Assembly: GCA_022605955.1 (NCBI GenBank)
Contig: JAKCOZ010000009.1
Coordinates: 124,001 to 188,000, forward strand
Direction: 5' to 3'
Origin: Rallus limicola
Lineage: Eukaryota; Chordata; Aves; Gruiformes; Rallidae
Length of the DNA stretch: 64,000 bases
In this document: piece by piece, positions 12,101 through 24,100 of the stretch
Position numbering within the stretch: position 1 is the stretch's first letter
Layout: each line of letters opens with the position of its first letter
Notes under the pieces: model-generated
What the model saw: the letters and a program-made list of their open reading frames with translations, nothing else
The model's database searches: none
Told to the model about the DNA's origin: nothing
Program-made: the position numbers and the translations under genes

Positions 12101-15100
12101 CTGCTCCATGGCAGCCCTGATGCACAGCTCCCGGGCCTGGAGCGCTGCCCAGCTGCTCCTCTCTGAGATGGCTTCTCTCACCACCGCATCAATGGACAAG
12201 CAGGCGGCACCGTAATATTTGGACAGGGCGACCGCTGCCGATGTCTTTCCTTGAGAGACAGAGAGAGGAAGCGAGGGTCACCAAGCTGCCCTGTGAAGCT
12301 TTTCAGGGACAGGGTCTGGAAAGCCCCCGGGCAGGATCCTCAAAAGCCTCAGGGGCACTCTGAAACCGAGCATCCCTTTTGAGGAAACCATAAGTGAGGC
12401 AGCTTGGTTAGAAGGGTTGTTCTCCAGAACCAGGTGGCTCATCTCCAGCCAAGGACTCAGTCTCTTGTGGTGGCCCAAACCCTGGGCCAGCACATTGATT
12501 TGAGCCCTGTGCCCCCACTCAGATTGTGTCCCAGACTGCCTTGGTCAGTGTTGTCTCAGGCAACCTCTGGGCACGGTTTGGGGTTGAATTTGGGCTACGG
12601 TCTGCTCCCACAAGGCAGCACGGACACAAGGCAACACGCTCCCAACGTGTGCCTACACAAAATGAGCCGCACCACTTGCGCCAGCCAGGCAAAGACCTGG
12701 GACCGTTCCACGTGCCAGCAGAGCTCTGACCTACCTTGCTTCACTTCAACCGCTCAACCAAGCTCTGCTGGGATGTGTCTCTCCCTCTTCCCCCATCCTT
12801 GCGGCCAGCAGCTCACATACCTGTCAGGGGTGTCCCGTGGACGATGACGACGATCCCCCTGCGGTTTTGGGCCGCGCGCCCTTCTGGGGAGGTGTCGATG
12901 CCGAGGTGGCGGGCGATGGCCCTAGAGACAGGGCTGTCATCTAGCTCTCCCGTGGGGTCCTTGCTGGCAGTGGTGCTGTGCCGATGCTCTGCCGGGCACA
13001 ACCGGGTACAAAAGTCAGCTGCCTCCCTACTTGGGATCCTGATCATCCTCGCCACCCCTCGGCATCCTGGGAGAGGACACTCTGCCCAAACCCAGGTCCT
13101 CAACACAAAGTGTCAACATGGTCCTCACGGGACTTTGGGCCCTTCAGGTTGGATGGGGCCCTGGGCAACCTTGTGTTGATCCAGGCCTGGAGCTTGGTGG
13201 CCCCGCCTGTGGCAGGGGGGTTGGAAGTCTATGATCCTTGGGGTCCCTTCCAACCCAGGCCATTCTAGGATACTATGACAGCGAGTGTGCTGAACAGCAT
13301 CATCCTGATGCCAGCAGCTCCTGGGAGGAGAGGTGGGGAAAGAAACCCTCCCTGGACTCTCCCTTGTCCCTGCCCCAAACTCTTCTGACGATCCTACACA
13401 ACCTCCACAGCAAGAGTGGATTTGGGCATGAAGATGGCACCCCGCGGCAGCAAAGCGGTGGAGGCGACACTGAAGTCCTCTGCTGAGGCCCTTTTGTCAC
13501 AATGGACATGAAATAGGTGAAGAGCTTCGGGACATTACCTGTCGTGTGTCCTTCCCCAACACCTTCTTCCTTCGCTTCTCCGTTGTCAGATTTAGACTGG
13601 GTATCATCACCAATGGTGGAGGGAAAGACTGAGCTGTGGGATGAGGTGGTGGGAATGATCCCCGCAGAGTGCCTTCCGCCGTGTTCGGAGGGAAGCTGGG
13701 CGTCTTCTAAGTGTCCTGAGGAGGAAGGACACAGGGAGGGAAGAAGAGTGTGAACACAGCCAGGCAATTCGCTCTTCCCCATCCACTGCTTTGTGTGGCC
13801 ACGCACAAACCACGCAACACTTCCCGAGGAGGGAAACTCCCCAGGCACTGAGAAGCCGGTCCCGGCTGTCGCTGCCCTCAAGGGATGTCCAGCTTCTGCT
13901 CTTCTTACTGGGAAGGGGCAAATATAAAATACCCAGTCTGCTAAACCCAGGTCTGCTGGCTGAAGAACCCACCCCTGTCCTGCCCTCTGTAGTAGAGGGA
14001 CACAAGGGAACCGAATCACAAGGTTGGAAAAGACCTTTGAGATCATCCAGTCCAACCGTACCCGCCCTCTACTAACCCCTACCCCTGAGCACCTCATCTA
14101 CCCATCTGTTAAACACGTCCAGGGGCGGTGACTCCCCCCTCCATGGGCAGCCTGTCCCAGTGCCCAACAGCCCTTTGGGGAAGGATCTTTCCCTAATGTC
14201 TGATCTGACCCTACCCTGGCACAGCTCAAGGCCATTCCCCCTCATCCTGTCCCCATCGCTTGGGTGAAGAGACCAACCCCCACCTCTCTGCACCCTCCTC
14301 TCAGGTCATTGGAGGCAGTGATAAGGTCTCCCCTCAGCCTCCTCTTCTCCAGGCTCAACACCCCCAGCTCCCTCAGACGCTCCTCAGAAGGTTTGCTCTC
14401 TAGCCCCTTCCCCAGCCTGGTTGCCCTTCTCTGGACGCTGCTCCTGGACCTCCACGTCCTTCTTGGACTGAGGGGCCTAAACCTGAACCCAGCACTCGAG
14501 GTGCAGCCTCACCAACGCCGAGCACAGGGGCACAATCCCTGCCCCAGACCTGCTGGCCACGCTGGGTCTGACACAAGCCAGGATGCTGTTGGCCTTCTGG
14601 GCCACCCGGGCACGCTGCCGGCCCATGTTCAGTCACACTCACTCAACACCCCCAGGTCCTTCTCTGCCAGCAGCTCTCCAGCCACTGCTTCCCCTGGCAG
14701 GAGCTCGCTTTGCCTGCACTCGGGGCTGGTGGAGGATGCGTGTTACAAGCCACAGACTTTCAACCTTGCAGATCCTCCACCAAACTGCAGAACAGGCGGT
14801 TGCTACAATCATGGGCTTTCCATGGAGAAGGCGGTGGGGATGGAGAGCTGAGGGTAGGTGGGCAGGACTCCCTGCTGCATCCACACTCGGGCCAACCCAA
14901 ACCCTCACCATTGTCCTGGCTTGCTTGTTCCTCAGGCTTGGACTGCTCATCCTGCAGCCGTTTCTGGTCCTTATAGTACTGCAGCACTTCTGGAGGCAGC
15001 TTCTCACCAGGGGCGCGTGGCGGCAGCAATAAGGTGTTGTGGCAATCGTAGTCCTTCAGCATCCGCAGGACCTGTGTGCACCGGCAAAAGAAACCATACA

Positions 15101-18100
15101 CAGGAGGAGTTTCCTGAGCTCCATCACACCAAGAGCCAACCTATCTTCTCCCTCATTCCTTCCTCCCAACACCACACCAAGCCCCTCCGCAGCCCTCCAG
15201 CAGAGCTGGCTGACTCCAAAAGGCCACCAGGCTTTGTCCTGGAGACTGCTTCCATCTCCCCAGCACACGCCTGGGAATGCTGGAGCACCGCCAAACTCCG
15301 TGAACGTGCCCATGGGGACCAGAGCTTCCCTCTCACCTGCTCCTCCAGAAGGTACTGCTGGTCAAACTCCAGCGAGTAAAACTCAATGGGGAAGTCGCAC
15401 GGGTTCTTCACCACCACCGTCCCCTCTGCTCCAGGACTGGATGGCAGCAACGGTCCCATCTCCAGTACCGGGGGGCTGAATTCCAGCCGCGGCTCCAGCC
15501 CACGCCCCGAGACCTGCAGCTGGAGGTGCTGGGTGCTCTGGCAGAGGTTAATCTTCAGCTGGCTTCTGTAGGACTTCTGAAAACAGAGAGGTGCAGAAAG
15601 GTTCTCCACAAAGTCCCAGGGGACAGAGCCTCACATTCATCCCTTGCCCTGAGGGATGGGATGTCACCAGTACCGCTGGGGGAACGGGAAGCGGCTATTG
15701 ATGTGTGGCAGGGGCTGGGGGCCCGGCACGCTGGCTCTGAGGAACCGGGATGGATCCTGGCCTCAGGTGGACCCAGGTATCCCAGGATTTAAATGGACTG
15801 ACGGGGGATTTAAACTCGCCCTGGGGGAGCGCGGCGTTTGTAAAGCTCCCCACAGGTGGGCTCAGGGGCTGCTTCTCCTCCTCCTTCAGGGTTACACTGC
15901 CTGGGCAGAGTCCTGGCACCGCCACCCCAGGAGCCAGAGCTCTCCTCTCCATACGCCGCCAGTTTCCAAGTCACGGTGGCCACGTTCAAACTGCCTTGGG
16001 GAATGCTCCACCACTGAAGCTGATTCCCAGTTTGCCTGGAACGTGCCAGCACCACAGGCACCACCAGCAGCAAACCACGACGGGCAACACCCCACTGAGC
16101 CCGGGAAAGGGGCCTGGGCTGGGGCTGTTTGCTGGTGCCAGTGATTCAGTGACATGGAATAATGCTGAGGGGGTGGATATAGATGTAGCTTAACAGACAA
16201 TTAATTAACATAACATTAATATAAGGAGAGTTTGTGTGTTCTGAGGACAGACTTCTTTGGGATTTCAGTAGAATGTGGCTGCAGCCGTGTGAGCTGGTTC
16301 ATGAGAACAGCTACAAAATTTACCCCTAACAGTGGAACAGCCTTGAAGATAAAGAAGTGACGGCGGGGGAGTCACTAATAATGAGACCAAGGACTAATTA
16401 AGAGCCAGAGTAGATCTTGTTTTCAGCTAAAGGGTTCCTAACTCATTTGGGCAGGGATAGGGTTTTGAGATTATGGAGAAAACCATAAAGAGCATGCACT
16501 GAGAGGAAGACATCCAGCCTTCCTCTCTGAAGCCCACCAGAAGCCCCCCTGAGTATGGTCGAACTGGGAGGGGTTAAGGACTTCCTGGAGATAAGTTGCA
16601 TAACCCTGCCTTTTCTTAGAAATTCTACTGAATATGTATGTGCTCATCTAGATCACAGGAGAGATGGGGCTTGAACCGGCGCACACATCCGGAGCAGCGA
16701 TGCCCGGTGTGCCCAGTGCTGCGATGAAGGATCCCTGCTTCACCGGCACCGAGGCTGGGAGTTCTGATCCCGGCTTTTCGTGGCTTCACCAGCAGTGGGA
16801 TTAGCTGAGATCAGCCCTTCCAGGGTTCATCCCCCTGAGCACACCGGGGTTCCCCCCATGCCTGCAAACAGGCCCCCGTGGGGAGGGAAGGAGGGGAGAC
16901 GGGTGCGTTTTGCCCACCCATACACTGAGAAGGAGCCACACCACAATGCCCCGATGCTCTCCACACACGGTCCCCTGGAGGGATGTCAAAGCACCTCTCC
17001 GAGGAGGGGGCTGGGGAGGAAACTGAAGCGCGGTGGGTACAGGGCTTGCAGAAAGCTCCATGTGGAGGCAGACCTCACCTCCCCCCCCCCTCCCGGCACC
17101 GGGCTCCCATTGCCACATGGCCTTGCCCCTGGGCGTGATGCCCGCTCATCTCACCTCTTCCCTGGGTGTAAACCTGACTCGCACGTTGTGGCGCTGTCCT
17201 GGAGTCAGGGTCCCGGCAGAGGGCAGCACCTCGAACACACAGGGCTTGTTCTTCCGCTCCCGAAGCAGCTTTTGTTTAACGTGCAGTGGCAAATGCTTGT
17301 CCACCTGGGCACGGGAAGGAACCTTGTGAGGTCTCTTTGGTCTGTGAGGACAGACCCGCGAGTTCCCACAGTGCTGTGAGACACCAGCACAGTGCCAAGA
17401 GCACCCACATCCAGACCAGATGTGGCCACCACGGCCTAGAAAACATGTAGGCAGGGCAGGCAGATGAGGAGGCATCGCCCTTGGAGGAGGAGGAATGGGT
17501 GAAGGTGGCAGAGAAGCAAAGCATCAGCAGAACAAGTCCGGGTGAACCAGCCTCGCTCTGTACCCTCCAGTCTCCCTCCCACGAGCTGCACCCAGGTGCT
17601 CAGGCACCCACAGCGGCAGAGAAGAGGCACGAGAGGCACAAGAAACCCACCCAGAAGTTACGTGTCACGCGTCGTCCCTGCCTCACCTTCACAACTGGCT
17701 CATTCACGGTGATGAGCCATTTACAGGGGACCTGGAGTTGGTTGTGGAGCTGGATGGTTTCTTCCTGACACTGTCCACACTGGACAGCAGCAAACACCAG
17801 TCTGTCCCTGGAGACGCAGAGGGACGGCACAGCCACAACGGCACGGAGGCGGATGGGAAACGTGGGGCCTTGTACTGCCTAGAGAGGGACAGAGCATCCA
17901 GATGAAGGTCCAGGCAACATCTGGTGCTGTCCCCAACCTGCCGGCTGCCCCCAAAGGCTGTGCTGGCACAGGGAGGTGAGGAAGGACGCACTACCTTGAT
18001 GGGCAGGACCACATTCACCTCTCCCACCGGCAGCTTGACACTCTGCGGGTCAAAGCGCACTGCAAATGTCTTTGTCTCGCCGAAGGGCAGGTTCTTCACA

Positions 18101-21100
18101 CGGTCCAGGTCCACACTAAAACCTGAATGGGTGAAAATAAAGCAGCTGAGATACACCAGCAACATGACATTGGTCACAAGTATGTTCAGACCGTACGGGT
18201 GTCAACAGAGCTGTCAGGCAGAAGGACCCTTGGTGTCTCCAGAGAAGACTGACACTCCTTCTCTTTCGTCACCGCTCAAAGAGAAAGGAATTTCACAGCC
18301 CAAATTCAAGACCCGTGGGGCAAAAGGGAAACCCATCAGCTGAGCAGCACCAGCAATCCCTTCACCAGGCCCCCAGGAAGGATGCACAGACCTCCCCAAA
18401 GGAGAGGTTCCAGGGAAGATTCCTCTGTGCTGTGGTGCTGCTTGGAAAACAATTTAGACCACCCTTCAGATGCCGCAAGTCACCATCTGATGGTCCTCAA
18501 GGGCCTGCTTGGAGAGCCTGTTTTGACCTCACAGGCTGTTGTCTCAGAGGCTAAAGAAGCGCTGTGCCGTCATGAACTCTAAACAAAGCACTTCCAAAGC
18601 ACCAAGGGTCCTGTCTGCTCCCAACACAAGTTTGTGGAGCGCACAAACACACTCAGGAGATGCTCCTGGTAGCCAAGAGCAGAAGATGCTGAGAGGTGAC
18701 CAAGGTGATCAGCCCACGGAGCCCCCGCAATGAAGTGTCAGGGCAGCCCAGGTGGCTGGACACTGTGGGCCAGGAGAGTTCTGGCTGCAGAGCACCGAGC
18801 AGGGGGGGAAGAAAGAGAAAACAATGCAAAAAAGCACTCCAAACCCCTCCCCGTGGCCCCAGCTCATCTGTCACAGATGGGTCCTTCAAGCCCACGGGAA
18901 GTCTCTCCAGCACGGGTTACCTGTGCCACACAGAGCACGTCCGTCGGCGCAGAAGGACACGGGGAGCTGCCCGGGGTTGGTGATCTTCACGACGTGCGTC
19001 TGGGTGTCACCAAGGATGACGTGGCCGAAGTCCAGGACGTACTCGGGCAGCTCCACTCTGGAAGGAGAAGCAAGGAGAGTCCTGAAGCTGGAGGGAGGAT
19101 GCAAACAAAGCGGGTGCTTCTGTAGTCACTGCTGGACAAACTCCAGCCCGTGAAACCCAAGGGCTGATCTTCTGCTCATAAGACTTTGGTACGTCAAGGG
19201 GCACCCAGCTCTGAGGTTTTATCAGCTACTGACAGGATCTTAGAATGAAAGGAGTTTAAAACAGACACTGGGCACAGATCCTCTGCTATGAAAAGCCACC
19301 GGAGAAAAGTCCTCAGGCTGCTCACTGGTAGCACGTCCAAACCGGCAGGATCAACCCCCTTCTCAAGTCCCCAGCTATTCCCAGAGACAAGGAGCTCCCA
19401 GGAGCAGGGGTGCACTGCTGTGCGCTACCATCAGGGCTCAGGGTCCCTACTAACTTGAGAAGCCTCCGACGGGCACGCTGGTCAAAGGAGGAGAGAGCTT
19501 TCTGCTGCTCCAGGGCATGCTGCTCTATCAGCATGTTCTCCATCTCCATCTGCAGCCGAACGTCCACCTGAGGAAAACAAAGACAGCGGCTGGTTAGCAA
19601 AGGTCCTTCCCAAGGGAAGTTGATCCTACCCTGCTCTTGCTGAGAAGCAGGAAGAAGTCCTTCACTCTGAGGGTGGTGACACCCTGACACAGGTTGCTCA
19701 GAGAGGTAGTGGAGGCCCCATCCCTGAAGACATTCAAGGGTGAAGCTCTGAGCAACCGGACCTACATCAAGGTCTCCCTACTCGCTGCAGGGGGTAGATG
19801 GCCTTTGGATGTCCCAAACCCAACAGGGTCCTTCTGTCCTGCCGCTCAGAGTCTGCCAGGACCATATCTGAAGGGAGATGAACTCCAGCACTGCTCAGCC
19901 ACCCTTAGAAAAGCTGATCTGACCAAACAAGTCAAGGACCTTCCAGAGCTCCAAGTATCTGCCTGCCCCAGCTGCTGCCAGGGCAGCTCAGACAAAAGCT
20001 CTCTCCATGAGGGAGCCACCTCAGTGCTGAGAGCTCTTGGAGACACAGCTCAGTCACTTGAGCACAGTCTTTAGGACCTCCCCCCGGGGCAGTCAGGAAG
20101 CTCAGGCACCCATGGCAAGGACCACTACCAGAGGAGCCCCATGTTTGTGGCCAGCCCAGGGGAGCAACCTGCGGCGTGCAAGAGAGACAAGTGACACAGG
20201 CAGAGGGTGGCCCACACCAGACAGGGCAGCAGCCGGTCTCACCACAGAGCCAGAGTCGTCCATGAGTGGCTCGGTGGCCGTGGCCTCCCCAGCAACCACT
20301 GCTTTGTCTCTCTGGCTGTCTCCTCCTCCTAGCTTTTCTTTTGCCTCTTTGAGGATCTGCTCATATTCTTCGTTTCCTGAAGGAAGAAAACAGCCACAAA
20401 TAGAAGCGTCCCCGTTACAGCTGGGGAGCTCCACACCCCCAGCGCTGGCCCTTCCCACAAACACATTCCTCAAGCAACACATGGAAAGAGGATGCTGCTT
20501 TTCTTCCATGTTCTCTCCCACCCACCTTCCTCCCCACATGGGAGCATCTCATCCCCACCACCCCTGCCCAAATCCCTGCCAGCCCACGTTACAGCTTTCC
20601 CCAACACTGCTTTCTAGCTTTCCTCTTTATCCAGGCCACCAACAGGTGACACTGGCCAGGACAGCTCCCTGCAGCAAAGCCCATGTGCTTCTAGAAAGCA
20701 ACCAGAAGAACAACAGCCCTGAAACCTCCAGGCTTGATGGAGGTGGGCGTGAGCTGCCCTATGGGCATGACCACACAGGGGGACAGAAAAGGACCCCCAG
20801 GGGACCTTCCCCAGGAGCAGACAGACCATGCTCACCTTTGATTGCCCTAGGAAGGTCCAAATAAATCCTGGGAAAACTCCCCTCTCCTTTCAGAGCGATC
20901 TCTTCTGGCTCCAGGTGACCCACTTGGATCTGGAAGGTCCTGCAGAAGACTCCAGGCACTCCCGGCAGGTAATAGACAGTGAGCACTTGCTCTCTGCCAG
21001 GTCCAATGTAACCCTGGAGGTGCAGAAGAGGAGGAGAGGAATTCAACCAGAGGCCTTGGTGGAGGTGGGGCTCAGACCACCCTTACGCTGAGATGAGAAG

Positions 21101-24100
21101 GCAGGTTCTCACACAACAGCGCCTTCCAGCTGCCCTGGAGCCAAAAGCTCAGGTCTCCTACACCAGGGTGTGCTTTGTCCTCCTGCCAACACTGCCTACC
21201 CTCTGCCAGACCCAAGCAGCAAAGAAAAGCCCTTCTGCCAGCTGCTGTGGAGGAGGAGCGGCGTGCCCATGCTCTCAGCAGGGCCAGCAGCTCCTGTCAC
21301 GTCACTGCAGTGCTCCAGGGCTGGTGTCCCAGAGCCTGAGCCCCTTATTCATGAGCCCAACCAACAGCTCCGGCCTGGGTGGTTATACCCAGGGCACACA
21401 GCACTATTTGCACTCACAGTGACCTGCAAACTTACACCCCTGGAAAAGCAGAGGCAGAGGCTAAGATGAGGTCCAGGGATGAAGGGCTTCCACAGAAGAT
21501 CCCCTGCTCACTGGGCTCCCACACAAGAGCTGTCCAAGCCTGGAGCTGGGCTCATGCCAACCAGGTTGACAGCCAATACAAACAGGTGGCAACACTGCTC
21601 AGGGGACAGGGCACAGCCACAGCTCTTCTCAGCTCGCTGGGCTGGGCCCTCAGCTCCCTGCTCCCCCCCACGCTGCAGGGAGAAGCTGCTGAGCGGGACG
21701 CATCCTGCCTCTTGGTCCCCGGAGCCCTGGACTCCGGCTCCCAACACGGCATCCGCAAAAGTCCTGCCAAGCTGCTGGCACAGCAGCAACTGCCCAGGGC
21801 CAAGCAGAGCCGTGTCCTCTGGAGAGCGTCACCCCTCGCAGGAGACCGGCACGGGGACACCTGAAAGCCATTTGGCCTTCTCTTCCCATGGCCAGGAGGG
21901 ACACGGAGAGAAGCGCTGCTTCAGCTGAGGGATCCAGGCAGAACCCAGGCGCTGGGACGGGGGATGCTACAAGCTGGAGGAGCGAGGGGCCGTCGCGAGT
22001 TCCCACATGGGAGCTGCGTGCCCAAGAGAGGGACTATTTACGTCCTTAGTGCTGGCGGGGGGGGGCAGGCAGGGACCTGGAGTACATCCTGTCCCACCAC
22101 CCACCCCTAAGGGGAAGGAGACCCTCAGGAGACCTTGCACCATCGGGCTCTGAGCCGGCACAACTTCACGCCTGTTAATTAGGACTCCGCTTGCCCAACC
22201 TTTTGTTCCCCCCCCCCATAACCCCTCCTGGGCAGCCTGATGCGGAGCCAGCGTTAACCCCTTGTGCTACTCACGGTGCTGGGCAGGACCAGGGGCACAC
22301 CGGGCTGAGGGCTGTCTGCGGTGGCTCTGCTAGGGCTCAGCACCACGTAGGTGAATCCCACCTTCCCGCTGTTCCGCAGGGTCACCTCTGATTTGGTGAC
22401 TTCGCTAAACAGCTGGAGAGAGGACAAAGGGGCGCGAAACTGAGGACACACATCTGGCTGTTGGCAATCTCCTCCTGCTGACACGGGGAGGAGAGCCGAT
22501 GGACGCAACGCAGGAGAGAGGCGGAGGAAGAGGAGGGACGGGCACCTGACTCTCCCAGGCCAACCTGAGGAACCCACCTAGATATTTATGGCAGCGCAGA
22601 GGTGCAGGAACCACCATGAAAAGGTCAGTAATAAACTGGGGGATGCCCAACTACTGGAAACATCTGGTCAGGCTGGACGAGGCTCTGAGCAACCTGACCT
22701 AGCTGAAGATGTCCGTGCTCAGCGAAGGTGGACGACTTGACCTCTAAGGTCCCTTCCAACCCAAACTGTTCTATGATTTTATGATAGAAGTCCTCTGCAC
22801 TTGAGGGCATCATCTGACAGCCAGTTGAAACACAAAAGGAGGAACATTGCTCCCACCAGGAAGCTTCTTCGGTAACCAGCCCCTTTGGGTATGGGGTGCT
22901 CAGTGGTCTGGAGAGCGACCCTTAACTAGTGCCAAGGATCTGCTTGGCCAAGCCCCTCTTCAGCCCCTGATCCATCTCCAGCCAGTTTGCTTCCCTCAGA
23001 CTTCCCCTGGTTCTTGGATTGCTGGAGCCCTGGACAGAGCCCTAGTCAATGCAGAGACTCAAAGAGACCATCTCCTTGGACCCCAGGATCCGGGAGTGGA
23101 TCTGCAGATGGATGTCTCAGGGCACATCCCCCTGGAGATCACCGCCTGCCCCGGGAGCCAGCGTCCATTGAAGAGGAGGGATTCCCAGCCTCAGGGAGGG
23201 GAATGGAGATGACCATTAAAACCAACTTGGACGCAGGACCTGTCACCCCAAAGCTGCACCTCCAAGCCAATCAACCAAAGAAGCCAGTGAGAGAGTCCTG
23301 GACCTCGGTGGGCAGCCACCTGCCAGGGATGGTCTCAAGGATCCCTGCCAAGAGAAGCGCGTGGTACCTGCAGCCCGCAGTCCATCTCCGTGCTCTCCAG
23401 GAGACAGTGGATGAGCGAGGCCTCCCCACGCAGCACAAGCTCATAGGTCGGGCCTCCCTCCACGCGGCACAGCGCCGTGACACGGGCGATGATGTTTGGG
23501 TGGCCGAAGAAGGTGACCCTGACCCGCTGGCTCTCGCCCGGCTGCAGCACGCCAAACAGCGGCAGGATGTCGAACACCTGGAGGAAGGGGAAGAGACACT
23601 GAGGCAGCGGGTGTGGAAATGGGTGCAGGAGAAGAGCCACGGCTTGGAGCAAGGGACAGACACGGCTGGAGAGCCTCTTCCTCAAACCCAGTCTCATTCT
23701 GCAGACACCCCACCTACCAGTGGAAGGACCACGGGAAAAATCTTCTCCCACACTCAGTAACGAATGCCTTAATTAATACACCCCGTTAAGAGTCATCTGG
23801 GAGGTCTCTCAGCAGCCAGCAGCTCTCTCTGCTGCAGAACGGGCCTCTCATGACCTCACGAGGAACACCAGAGCACGTCCCTAGGGCTACCAGTGTGACC
23901 ATGGAAGCGAGACAGGTTGCCACTCACCTCTTCCACCCCCACGCTGGGGAGCTCCAGACTCACAAATGACATCAACTGCCTGATGGTCACAGAGCTCCCA
24001 GTCTCTGCAGTGCTGTCCGGCTCCGCAGCACCCTCTGGTAGAGGCTGGAAAACAAGTGCCAGGGGCTGCAGTAAGCAGCTGCTGGGGCTGAGCCAGACCA

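Noticed and set aside
14264..14851. 195-codon plus-strand open frame
   Set aside because: Antisense reading of a CR1 fragment; the matching frame appears in the CR1 at 1789, showing it comes from the repeat.
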